Shown here piece after piece: positions 16,797 through 24,271 of a DNA stretch of 64,000 bases; the first letter of the stretch is position 1, and each line of letters opens with the position of its first letter. The notes under the pieces are model-generated. The model saw nothing but the letters and a program-made list of their open reading frames with translations, was not told the origin of the DNA and did not search any database. The DNA is from Paludibacteraceae bacterium (GTDB lineage: Bacteria; Bacteroidota; Bacteroidia; Bacteroidales; Paludibacteraceae): positions 62,001 through 126,000 of the forward strand of contig JAEERP010000008.1 in NCBI GenBank assembly GCA_016285885.1, in the 5' to 3' direction. A program made the translations under genes and the position numbers.

Positions 16797-17252
16797 ATGA
16801 ATAAAGAAGAAAGAATAGAGCGCGCGAAAGAGCTCTTCAAGAGCGGTTTTAATTGTTCACAGTCTGTGGTGGCGGCTTTCGCTGACTTGTATGGTTTGAC
16901 GGAGGAGCAGGCATTGAAGGTGTCCGCCTCTTTCGGTGGCGGTATTGGTCGTATGCGCGAGACATGCGGGGCGGCTTGCGGAATCTTCCTTCTGGCCGGA
17001 CTGAAGTATGGTTCGACTGACCCCAAGAATGCGGATGCGAAGGGCGAGAACTACCGTATCGTCCAGGAGTTGGCGGAGGATTTCAAAAAGGCTAACGGAT
17101 TCCTGAAGTGCCGTGATCTCCTCGGCTTGGATAAGAATCTCAAGGAGTCTCCTCAGCCTGCCGAACGCAACGCCGCCTACTATGCGAAGCGTCCGTGTGT
17201 GGAGATCGTGGCTTCCGCCGCAAGGATTTGGGCGGAGAAGCATGAGGAGTAA
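16797..17252 (+). CDS. C-GCAxxG-C-C family protein (putative redox protein)
   Basis: This 151-aa protein has the family's conserved cysteine pattern: C20, then RMRETCGAACG with C57 and C61 in the GCAxxG-like core, C105 and C134. Members are small cytoplasmic proteins thought to be redox-active or metal-binding; no reaction is established. I chose ATG 16797 over the in-frame TTG 12 bases upstream. It stands alone on the plus strand between the tRNA terminator and the transposase region. The 220 bases before it hold no recognisable gene; TATCTTTTG near 16728 resembles a promoter box with one extra base. Confidence 0.85.
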   Translation: MNKEERIERAKELFKSGFNCSQSVVAAFADLYGLTEEQALKVSASFGGGIGRMRETCGAACGIFLLAGLKYGSTDPKNADAKGENYRIVQELAEDFKKANGFLKCRDLLGLDKNLKESPQPAERNAAYYAKRPCVEIVASAARIWAEKHEE

Positions 17253-17394
17253 GAATCGTCTCGCTTCGCTTGGACAGCGTTTCATTTGGCGGAATAAATA
17301 GTTTTTTTCTGCTGAATGATGTCCCTTTTTGCTACGTTGTGTAAAAAAGCAACAAATTTTCCACCTCCCGTTCTCTGAATTTTTTAAAAAAACT

Positions 17395-17402
17395 TATCTT
17401 TG
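17395..17402 (+). promoter_or_regulatory. promoter box TATCTTTG with leader shared with the 20157 gene
   Basis: The stretch tatctttgcatctgtcgc starts at 17395 and recurs exactly at 20058 in front of the YhcG-like gene. Each lies 80-100 bases ahead of an ATG. Here the promoter leads only to a 24-residue stub interrupted by a repeat element. No good -33 box is seen. Confidence 0.5.
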
Positions 17403-17475
17403 CATCTGTCGCGTGTGCCTTCGTTGGCATACATGGCACTATATATTAATTTTATTTTCAACCTGTTTTAAAATT

Positions 17476-17550
17476 ATGAATGATATGAATTATCCACGTG
17501 CCACCCCTTCGGGGTTCCCATCACATACCCATTCGCCTAACAGGGGTTGA
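17476..17550 (+). pseudogene. 5' stub of a gene interrupted by repeat element A
   Basis: ATG 17476 opens with MNDMNYPRA and then runs straight into element A, whose left end is at 17497, stopping at 17550. Only about seven codons are native. It has a promoter and leader resembling those of the 20157 gene. The rest of the gene may be lost or may be the remnant at 19551-19814; this link is speculation. Confidence 0.35.
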
Positions 17551-17726
17551 CACCCCTGCCTGTGATGTTGCCGCCCCTTTGGGGCTTAGGGCGTGCGCAT
17601 TGTGTGGGATATGCACGCCCGTTGCGGCACATGGGAACCCCGAAGGGGTGATCATAATACAGGCACGGGTGTAAACCCGTGTGTGCACAGCGCAGATACG
17701 GTCCAGAACCCCGAAGGGGTGGCACG
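17497..17726. mobile_element. hairpin-rich MITE/REP-like element, copy A (type 1)
   Basis: This 230-bp element has perfect 21-bp terminal inverted repeats (left 17497-17517, right 17706-17726). Inside are at least four more GC-rich hairpins of the kinds ACCCC-ttc-GGGGT, AGGGGT...ACCCCT, GCCCC...GGGGC and CACGGGT...ACCCGTG. The right part ends with the type 1 version (gtgtgcacagcg...ggtcca). It has no coding capacity. It sits directly upstream of the transposase gene, which probably recognises its hairpins. Confidence 0.8.
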
Positions 17727-17849
17727 AATCCATGGGCGCCCACACGTTCCCTCTGATGGTATCATTTTCCTGACGTCAGCAAAATGACACATGGGGAATT
17801 CAACAATCCAAAAACTAACCTATTGTTTGACAAACAATTACATCAAATC

Positions 17850-18305
17850 ATGGCATCAACATTAGTAAAAATAGATGTACACATCATCTTTCACACAAAA
17901 GCCAACCAAATTGAAATGCGAAGAAGTGACATTCCACACATCCACAAGTACTTAGGTGGCATTATTAAGAATTTAAATTCTATTCCGATCTGCATTGGTG
18001 GCACATCCGACCACGTACATATTCTGTGCTCACTACCTAAAACAATGGCATTGTCGGATTTCGTACGCAACATAAAAGCATATTCAAGTCGATGGATAAA
18101 AACATTGGATAATCATTATAAGGAATTTGAATGGCAGACGGGCTATGGAGCTTTCAGTGTTAGTCCATCAATACTTACGAGAACGGTCAACTACATCAAT
18201 GGACAAGAGGAACATCATAAAAAGAAGTCGTTCATTGATGAATATACCGCATTTCTGGAGGCATATAATATCAGATTCGACCCTGATTTCCTGTTGGATA
18301 AATGA
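17850..18305 (+). CDS. IS200/IS605-type Y1 transposase, RAYT-like
   Basis: This 151-aa single-domain HUH transposase has the metal-binding HVH at 55-57 and a catalytic-tyrosine helix with Y115 in NYINGQEEHHKKKSF (Q119, H122, H123), the pattern of REP-associated tyrosine transposases. It cuts and joins single-stranded DNA at hairpins. I chose ATG 17850 because the fold begins there; the frame is open back to 17784. No TnpB partner is next to it. It is flanked on both sides by several copies of one hairpin-rich element, typical of RAYT loci where the transposase spreads non-coding repeats. All catalytic residues are present, so it may still be active. Confidence 0.88.
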   Translation: MASTLVKIDVHIIFHTKANQIEMRRSDIPHIHKYLGGIIKNLNSIPICIGGTSDHVHILCSLPKTMALSDFVRNIKAYSSRWIKTLDNHYKEFEWQTGYGAFSVSPSILTRTVNYINGQEEHHKKKSFIDEYTAFLEAYNIRFDPDFLLDK

Positions 18306-18362
18306 TGTGCCGCAATGATTTACAGGGGGTACAGACATAATTAATATTATAACATGCATGAG

Positions 18363-18590
18363 GTGTCACCCCTTCGGGGTTCCCATCACACATCCGTCCG
18401 CCCAACAGGGGTTGACACCCCTGCCTGTGTTGTAGCCGCCCCTATGGGGCTTGGGACATACGCATCATGTGGGGATATGCACACCCATTACGGTGCTCGG
18501 GAACCCCGAGGGGGTGACTATAGCACAGGCACGGGTGCAAACCCGTGTGTACGATGTGGGGACGGAACCGGAACCCCGAAGGGGTGACAC
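18363..18590. mobile_element. hairpin-rich element, copy B (type 2)
   Basis: This 228-bp copy has perfect 20-bp terminal inverted repeats (GTGTCACCCCTTCGGGGTTC at the left, its complement at 18571-18590). Its right part has the type 2 sequence (gtgtacgatgtgggg...accgg). It begins 57 bases after the transposase stop. Confidence 0.8.
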
Positions 18591-18674
18591 GTGTGTGTAA
18601 TTTACGATTTGACAATTTACGATTTACAAAAAACGTTCCATATCCACGCATCCTCCGCTAACGTCTATATGTTT

Positions 18675-18901
18675 TCACCCCTTCGGGGTTCCCATCATCC
18701 ATCCGTCCGCCCAACAGGGGTTGACACCCCTGCCTGTGTTGTAACCGCCCCTATGGGGCTTGGGACATACGCATCATGTGGGGATATGCACACCCGTTGC
18801 GACACATGGGAACCCCGAAGGGGTGATCATAATACAGGCACGGGTGTTAACCCGTGTGTGCACAGCGTAGATACGGTCCAGAACCCCGAAGGGGTGGCAC
18901 G
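18675..18901. mobile_element. hairpin-rich element, copy C (type 1)
   Basis: Same internal hairpin order as copy A with the type 1 right part. The inverted ends are shorter (about 16 bp) because the left flank is ttttcacccc. It is separated from copy B by an 84-base spacer containing atttacgatt motifs and cctccgctaacgtctatatg. Confidence 0.78.
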
Positions 18902-18968
18902 TTTTGGGTATTTACGATTTGTGTGGGAACATTCATGGATGCGTATCCTCCGCTAACGTCTATATGTT

Positions 18969-19194
18969 TTCACCCCTTCGGGGTTCCCATCACACACCCG
19001 TCCGCCCAACAGGGGTTGACACCCCTGCCTGTGTTGTAACCGCCCCTATGGGGCTTGGGACATACGCATCATGTGGGGATATGCACACCCATTACGGTAC
19101 TCGGGAACCCCGAAGGGGTAACTATAGCACAGGCACGGGTGAAAACCCGTGTGTACAATGTGGGGACGGAACCGGAACCCCGAAGGGGTGACAC
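18969..19194. mobile_element. hairpin-rich element, copy D (type 2)
   Basis: Nearly identical to copy B, including the type 2 right part. The step from B to D is about 606 bases, the same as from C to E, so B-C and D-E are two copies of a larger tandem unit. Confidence 0.78.
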
Positions 19195-19278
19195 GTATGT
19201 GTAATTTACGATTTGACAATTTACGATTTACAAAAAACGTTCCATATCCACGTATCCTCCGCTAACGTCTATATGTTT

Positions 19279-19504
19279 TCACCCCTTCGGGGTTCCCATC
19301 ACACACCCGTCCGCCCAACAGGGGTTGACACCCCTGCCTGTGTTGTAACCGCCCCTATGGGGCTTGGGACATACGCATCATGTGGGGATATGCACACCCA
19401 TTGCGGCACATGGGAACCCCGAAGGGGTGACCATAACACAGGCACGGGTGTTAACCCGTGTGTGCACAGCGTAGATACGGTCCAGAACCCCGAAGGGGTG
19501 GCAC
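19279..19504. mobile_element. hairpin-rich element, copy E (type 1)
   Basis: Nearly identical to copy C. Its right flank (gcacgaatccatgagcgcc...ttttcctgacgtcag, to about 19555) is a diverged copy of the flank after element A at 17721-17779. After that the two flanks differ: the transposase follows A, a toxin-like remnant follows E. Confidence 0.78.
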
Positions 19505-19550
19505 GAATCCATGAGCGCCCACACGTTCCCCCTTTGCACCATTTTCCTGA

Positions 19551-19814
19551 CGTCAGGGAAATGGTTCTATCAGTGGGAAATCATCCGTTGGGAATCGATT
19601 ACAAGAATCTATTGGACAATCAAACAGGGTTTTGTTGAATCTGACAGGAGATTATAATCTCAGACATTTGGCGACAGATGTCCGCCATTATTTCGAAAAT
19701 TCACCATCGTCACTTGAAGTGCTTATTTTCAAGGGGAACAAGAAAATATCCATAACACGCAACATTGCCGAAAGTAGCGGATTCCTAAAAATGCTGCTAA
19801 AAGCATTCAGATAA
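19551..19814 (+). pseudogene. remnant of a polymorphic-toxin-like C-terminal domain
   Basis: An 87-codon open stretch follows a TGA at 19548 with no ATG near its beginning; the only alternative start is TTG 19632. The translation contains SGKSSVGNRLQESIGQSNRV, then a LNLTGDYN strand and EVLIFKGNKKISITRN. This resembles from memory the CdiA-CT/BECR-type RNase domains that end contact-dependent toxins. The family match is tentative. The upstream part of the gene is missing, replaced by element E and its flank, and a terminator follows the stop directly. Confidence 0.4.
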
Positions 19815-19914
19815 AAAGCCACAGCGTTTCTGCTGTGGCTTTTCTATATTGGGTAGTGACGTATACGGCTTGCCCACACGGGATTCTGCCCGGATAGCCA
19901 GGGCTCTCACCCAG
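19812..19914 (-). ncRNA. candidate small RNA 3
   Basis: A minus-strand transcript from a good promoter (19921-19952) would start near 19914. It would contain a GC-rich, structured stretch (gagagccctggctatccggg and cccgtgtgggc) and end at a perfect 12-bp hairpin with a T-run after about 100 bases. There is no useful open frame. The GC-rich core stands out from the AT-rich surroundings, suggesting selected structure. It could be a regulatory RNA or an antisense RNA reaching the 3' end of the toxin-like remnant. Confidence 0.5.
19814..19843. terminator. bidirectional intrinsic terminator
   Basis: Arms aaaagccacagc (19814-19825) and gctgtggctttt (19832-19843) pair perfectly around gtttct. T-runs occur in both directions, so it can end the plus-strand remnant and the minus-strand small RNA. 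Confidence 0.85.
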
Positions 19915-19920
19915 ACATTG

Positions 19921-19952
19921 CAAATATACATTCTTTAAATCTAAAAAACAAC
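19921..19952 (-). promoter_or_regulatory. promoter of candidate small RNA 3
   Basis: The minus strand reads GTTG (19952-19949), 20 bases, TATATTTG (19928-19921). The -7 box is perfect and the -33 box has one mismatch. Confidence 0.6.
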
Positions 19953-20057
19953 TTACCATCATCTTTTCCCCATGAATTTTTCTGTCCCCAACAGATCAAA
20001 AGTCCATGTAAATGAAAAAGAACTTCCTCCTCATCCCCAAAATCTCTCAAAAAATTT

Positions 20058-20065
20058 TATCTTTG
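20058..20065 (+). promoter_or_regulatory. promoter box of the YhcG-like gene
   Basis: TATCTTTG at 20058-20065 gives a start near 20072 and a leader of about 85 bases. The leader begins with the same catctgtcgc as the one at 17395 and contains a weak hairpin (gcgttactgacgc) before a T-run at 20133. The rest of 19953-20156 shows no gene. Confidence 0.5.
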
Positions 20066-20156
20066 CATCTGTCGCTTGCAACTTGATTGATGCAGGCGGC
20101 GCTACATACTAAAAGGCGTTACTGACGCTCCGTTTTTGTTTGACAATTAGGAACTA

Positions 20157-21296
20157 ATGAACATGTTCAACTCAATTAACATAGTAGATCAAGATTATAT
20201 CCAATGGATAAAAGACTTAAGTAATCGTTACCGTCGTAGCCAGATTAAAGCCGCAGTAAAGGTGAACGAGGAAATGCTACGGTTCTATTGGGAACTTGGC
20301 AAGGATATTGTGGAAATGCACATTGAAGAGCGATGGGGCAAAAAGGTTATTAAAACAATTTCTGCGGATCTCAGGCAAGAAAACCCAGAGTTGTCGGGAC
20401 TTTCCGAACGTAGCATTTACTATTGCAAAGATTTTTATCTTCTTTATAATCAATACAATGCAATTTCGCCACAAGTTGTGGCAAAAAATAGTGGAGAAGA
20501 TTTGCCACAAGCTGTGGCAGAAAATGCAATCACGTCCCAACTCGGTGAGCAAATACGACATGACTTGTTTTCTGTACCTTGGGGACACCATCGCTTCATC
20601 ATCGACAAGTGCAAGGGGAATCCCCAAAAAGCATTGTTCTTTGTTCATCAAACGGTAGCGAATGGATGGAGCAGAAATATGTTACTCAACTTCCTTGATA
20701 CAGACTTGTATGAACGTCAAGGGAAGGCAATAACAAACTTTGAAAGGACTTTGCCATCAGAAACGAGCGATTTGGCACAAGAACTCACCAAAGACCCATA
20801 CGATTTTGCATTCGCAGGCATTACAGGACGCTACAATGAACGATTGCTGAAAGAGAAGTTGCTTGGAAACATCACTCAGTTTCTCGTAGAATTGGGTACG
20901 GGATTCGCCTACGTGGGTAAAGAATATAGGATACAAGTAGGCGAACGGGAACAGTTCATTGACTTGTTGTTCTACAATCTTAACCTATCTTGCTATGTGG
21001 TGATTGAAGTGAAAATCGGCAAATTTGAGTTTGCTGACATCGGTCAATTAGGTGGTTATGTCGTATCTTGTAATCACATTCTGAAAAAAGAAGGACGTGA
21101 CAACCCCACCATCGGGTTGCTCATCTGTAAAGAGAAAGACCGTGTACAAGCTCAATATGCCTTGGAATCAAGCACGCAACCAATAGGAATATCTGAGTAC
21201 GATTTGGAAAAATTCTACCCGGAAAAAGTGGAAGGAACTATTCCTACCATAGAGGAAATAGAAGTAAAATTGAATCAACTAACGTTTAAGGAATAG
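20157..21296 (+). CDS. PDDEXK nuclease-domain protein, YhcG/DUF1016 family
   Basis: This 379-aa protein has the DUF1016 N-terminal helical domain (residues 10-180, LSERSIYYCKDFY) and a C-terminal PD-(D/E)xK nuclease domain. D269 lies in FIDLLFYN and E284-x-K286 in VIEVKIGKF, so the active site looks complete. A short variable linker around 105-130 (VVAKNSGEDLPQAVAENA) separates the parts. YhcG proteins are strain-variable and often found beside restriction systems; a DNA-cleaving defence or mobile-element role is likely but unproven. It has its own promoter and ends 200 bases before the six-gene restriction operon. Confidence 0.9.
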   Translation: MNMFNSINIVDQDYIQWIKDLSNRYRRSQIKAAVKVNEEMLRFYWELGKDIVEMHIEERWGKKVIKTISADLRQENPELSGLSERSIYYCKDFYLLYNQYNAISPQVVAKNSGEDLPQAVAENAITSQLGEQIRHDLFSVPWGHHRFIIDKCKGNPQKALFFVHQTVANGWSRNMLLNFLDTDLYERQGKAITNFERTLPSETSDLAQELTKDPYDFAFAGITGRYNERLLKEKLLGNITQFLVELGTGFAYVGKEYRIQVGEREQFIDLLFYNLNLSCYVVIEVKIGKFEFADIGQLGGYVVSCNHILKKEGRDNPTIGLLICKEKDRVQAQYALESSTQPIGISEYDLEKFYPEKVEGTIPTIEEIEVKLNQLTFKE

Positions 21297-21497
21297 GTTA
21301 TGCCTTCTTTTTCCCCTATCGCCCCACATAAAACCAACAAATTCCATCCACCCACCTCCCAAATAACTCCATCTCCACAGGCCTCATCCACGCCTTGTTT
21401 CCAGGCTATACGAATTTAGTTTTCAGAATCATTTCTACTTTGCTTCGAACAATTATTTTTTTGCATAACTTTGGGGGAATGAAAAATTGGATTGATT

Positions 21498-21767
21498 ATG
21501 AATTATTGCGAGAATTCCCATGTTAGGACAGTAGATGATGTAAAGGCTTTTTTCCATCATCTCGTGTACGAACGCAAAGTGAATTTCCACCCAGATGATG
21601 ATTTTGCGGAGTATATATGTGCTGAAAATAACACACCTACATTTACAAAGCATGAGGTGCCATTATATAACCGATTAATGGAAGAGTCATTTGAAGTTTG
21701 TGAGAAAAAAGATATAGACATTTACGAAATCGGACTTAATGAATTACGAAGTGCTATTAGCATATAG
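21498..21767 (+). CDS. small hypothetical protein, first gene of the restriction operon
   Basis: This is an 89-aa acidic soluble protein, unrecognised in function, that looks like a small hypothetical protein seen in many Bacteroides-type genomes (HLVYERKVNFHPDDDFAEYI, then LYNRLMEESFEVCEKKDIDIYEIGL). It has no helix-turn-helix that I can see. ATG 21498 is preferred over a TTG six bases upstream. A TAACTTTG promoter box at 21466-21473 places the start about 18 bases before the ATG; the nearest TTTG (21439-21442) is 23 bases away. It is followed after 18 bases by the 294-aa gene. Its small size and first position suggest an accessory or control role. Confidence 0.75.
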   Translation: MNYCENSHVRTVDDVKAFFHHLVYERKVNFHPDDDFAEYICAENNTPTFTKHEVPLYNRLMEESFEVCEKKDIDIYEIGLNELRSAISI

Positions 21768-21785
21768 AATCACAAATTAATAATT

Positions 21786-22670
21786 ATGGACAAAAAAAAA
21801 GTGGGTTTTTTTAGTATTCAGCTTTCTTTTACAGAAAACGAGGAAGAACAATTTAGTAATGTAAATGATTCTTTACCTCCATTGCTGAGTTATATTTGTG
21901 AATTAAACAAGATAAATCGCAAACACGAGTTGACAAGCGAGAAATTTTGTTTTATAGACTTCTGTAATTATAATGAGCACGGAAAAATCGCTGAATTATT
22001 ATTTAAAAGCGCCAAACATAGTTATAGAGCCCCACTTATTGATAAAAACACAGTTGAATCAAGAGATAATCCCAAACGAATCGAAGAAGGAGAACAAATA
22101 AAAACACATGTTCTTTTGAAAATTCAGGAGAATGAAGCAATTGTATTCCTTGAAACTGGTCAAAACCATATGACAATGGCAAACATAATTGATTATCTGA
22201 ATAGTTTTATTCCATCATACAACGAATCATCAGAAGAAAAAATTGTTGGAAGCTTCATCTTCTATATGATACCAAACAATGATTTCAGAGAAGTTCTAAA
22301 CAATATGAGCAGAGTTGTATGTGCAGAAATCTATATAAATAAATCTTTACTAGGATCAGAAGCTCTAAACTTCTCAAATATCACAGAAAACGTACAAGAG
22401 AACATAGTACTATCGGTAAAGTCGGAAAAGAAAAAGACGATTAAAACAATGGTCTATGACGTGGTAAATAAGTTTAACGACACAAAATCTTCGATTAGAA
22501 GAATTAGAATCAAAGGGAGGATGTCCAACAACAACGAAGCCATAATTGACACTGCGCACCTTGTCAAAAAAGAATACATTGAAGTTGAACGAAATAGAGA
22601 TACAGGAGAGTATGATACACCTAGTGTTTTTGCCCAACTAAAAATGCTTTCGAACGATTACAGATCATGA
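21786..22670 (+). CDS. unknown 294-aa soluble protein, candidate defence component
   Basis: I do not recognise this family with confidence. It is predicted cytoplasmic, without membrane segments. Strand-rich segments predominate (KVGFFSIQLSF, THVLLKIQEN, AIVFLETGQNHMTM, GSFIFYMIP) with a more basic, helical region from about 215. The C-terminus has a conserved-looking IRRIRIKGR, then TAHLVKKEYIEVER. The FLETGQNHMT segment followed by a helix could be a ligand or partner site. Its last four bases overlap the start of a four-helix membrane protein, so the two are made together. The pairing of a soluble protein with a small membrane protein recalls sensor-effector defence pairs such as Kiwa, but I see no sequence match to KwaA or KwaB. 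Confidence 0.75.
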   Translation: MDKKKVGFFSIQLSFTENEEEQFSNVNDSLPPLLSYICELNKINRKHELTSEKFCFIDFCNYNEHGKIAELLFKSAKHSYRAPLIDKNTVESRDNPKRIEEGEQIKTHVLLKIQENEAIVFLETGQNHMTMANIIDYLNSFIPSYNESSEEKIVGSFIFYMIPNNDFREVLNNMSRVVCAEIYINKSLLGSEALNFSNITENVQENIVLSVKSEKKKTIKTMVYDVVNKFNDTKSSIRRIRIKGRMSNNNEAIIDTAHLVKKEYIEVERNRDTGEYDTPSVFAQLKMLSNDYRS

Positions 22671-23197
22671 ACGTTGAATTCCTATATGTGTTTATAGACT
22701 ATCTTTTTACATCAAAAAAGAAAAATCTCATTCCCGAATGGGGATTGCCAATTTTACTGGGTATTACATGCTTGATTCTATCATTTGTGTATGGGATAAA
22801 TAGTCAGTATTATATAATAGAACACACCTTTGGTTTTGTCGGAACACTATTTTGTTTCACATTGGCTTCCCTAAATATGTTATTAGGTCGTGAGAAAATG
22901 AAAGAAGCCAGTAATTATAAAACCAACATAATTTTTCGAGGTAGGAAAGCAACATTATATGAACTTGTTATAATTTTATATGCTTATCTCATATTAGTTG
23001 AAGGATTTTTATGTATTGGATATGTTCTAGCCCATATATTCAATTTTGTTTACATAAAAGCCATTGCCATATTACTGAATTCTTTATATATTGTTCTATT
23101 ATTTAATGTTTTGATAACAACTATTCGAGCTATCACAGAAACGTATCTTATACTTATAAGAGACAGTAATTTAAAAGATAATATAACTAATAAATAA
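22667..23197 (+). CDS. unknown four-helix membrane protein, candidate defence effector
   Basis: This is a 176-aa integral membrane protein with four hydrophobic stretches at about 26-45, 53-74, 98-123 and 131-153. The loop between helices 2 and 3 is basic (GREKMKEASNYK, RGRK), suggesting that it lies in the cytoplasm. It shows no transporter or enzyme motif. It overlaps the 294-aa gene by ATGA and is followed after 39 bases by the methyltransferase. Small multi-helix membrane proteins inside defence operons often act by damaging the membrane on signal; that is inference only. It is very AT-rich. Confidence 0.75.
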   Translation: MNVEFLYVFIDYLFTSKKKNLIPEWGLPILLGITCLILSFVYGINSQYYIIEHTFGFVGTLFCFTLASLNMLLGREKMKEASNYKTNIIFRGRKATLYELVIILYAYLILVEGFLCIGYVLAHIFNFVYIKAIAILLNSLYIVLLFNVLITTIRAITETYLILIRDSNLKDNITNK

Positions 23198-23236
23198 AAA
23201 AATGGGATAAATTTGCGACCAAAAATGAAAGAGATA

Positions 23237-24271
23237 ATGTCAGAAAAGGGATATACAGGAATTGATTTGTTTTGTGGAATAGGAGGGTTTCGTTTAGCAA
23301 TGAATGATTGCCATGTGAAATGTGTGTTTTCTTCTGACAACGACAAATTTGCACAGCAAACATACGAAGCTAACTTTCATGAAATTCCCACAGGTGACAT
23401 TAAAGCAGTAGAAGCTAAAGACATCCCTGCATTCGACATCCTAACAGCGGGATTTCCTTGCCAACCATTCAGTTATGCTGGAGAAAAAAAAGGATTTAAT
23501 GACGAAATCAGGGGTACACTTTTTTTTGACATATGTAGAATATTAGAATACCATAAACCGCCAATGGTATTTCTTGAAAATGTCAAGGGGTTAAAGTCCC
23601 ATGAAAATGGGAAAACTCTCAACATAATTCTTGACAAGCTTAAAAATTTAGGTTATTTCCCTCACTGGGATATTTTATCATCGCTCGACTACGGATTGCC
23701 TCAAAAAAGAGAAAGATGGTATTGTGTAGCCTTTAGGGAAAAAGTGGATTTTAAATTCCCTAATCCAATAGACGCCCATCCTGTACTGCGGGATATAATA
23801 GATTTAAACGATAATAATCCAGCTCTAAAACTGTCTCAGTTTGAACTAGACAGAATTGATTATCATTTTAGTGTCGCACAAAAGGGAGATAGGGTTCAAC
23901 ACGATAATTCCAAATATAAGCCAAATACAAAAAAAGGAAAATACGGTATTTTTTCCTATCAAAAACCAGATGGCTCTTTGCGGTTTCATGTTGGAGACCC
24001 AGCAAAGACTCAAATACAAGAAGCATTTTATTCATGTTTAGATACATATGCTTCTACCATTATTGCCAATAGGACACCTAAGCTATGGGATATAAGAAGG
24101 AAGTTGTCTGTCCTTGAAGCGCAACGATTGCAGGGATTTCCTGACGACTTTATTTTCCCTGTTTCAGATGCACAAGCATACCACCAATTGGGCAATTCTG
24201 TAAGTGTTCCTATTATCAAGTTGATTATGAAAAACATGATAGAAACATATAAAAATAAAATTCTAAAATGA
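23237..24271 (+). CDS. DNA (cytosine-5)-methyltransferase of a LlaJI/McrBC-like system
   Basis: This is a type II m5C methyltransferase with the motifs in order: GIDLFCGIGGF (I, SAM binding), GFPCQPFSYAG (IV, catalytic Cys at about residue 75), FLENVKG (VI), QKRERWY (VIII) and YHQLGNSVSVP (X). The target-recognition region lies between VIII and IX (about 180-270). Starts at 23237 (MSEKGY), 23225 (MKEIM) or TTG 23213 are possible. A TAAATTTG box at 23208-23215 would start transcription near 23222, which favours 23237, but it has no -33 partner and transcription from upstream is likely too. It protects host DNA from the two downstream proteins. Its stop overlaps the next gene by ATGA. Confidence 0.95.
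   Translation: MSEKGYTGIDLFCGIGGFRLAMNDCHVKCVFSSDNDKFAQQTYEANFHEIPTGDIKAVEAKDIPAFDILTAGFPCQPFSYAGEKKGFNDEIRGTLFFDICRILEYHKPPMVFLENVKGLKSHENGKTLNIILDKLKNLGYFPHWDILSSLDYGLPQKRERWYCVAFREKVDFKFPNPIDAHPVLRDIIDLNDNNPALKLSQFELDRIDYHFSVAQKGDRVQHDNSKYKPNTKKGKYGIFSYQKPDGSLRFHVGDPAKTQIQEAFYSCLDTYASTIIANRTPKLWDIRRKLSVLEAQRLQGFPDDFIFPVSDAQAYHQLGNSVSVPIIKLIMKNMIETYKNKILK

Noticed and set aside
17497-19504. Possible CRISPR array
   Set aside because: The repeated units are about 228 bp with terminal inverted repeats and conserved spacers; there are no short repeats with unique spacers and no cas genes.
21786-23197. Call of the pair as a Kiwa system
   Set aside because: The layout is similar (membrane plus soluble protein), but gene order is reversed and I see no KwaA or KwaB/DUF4868 sequence features.
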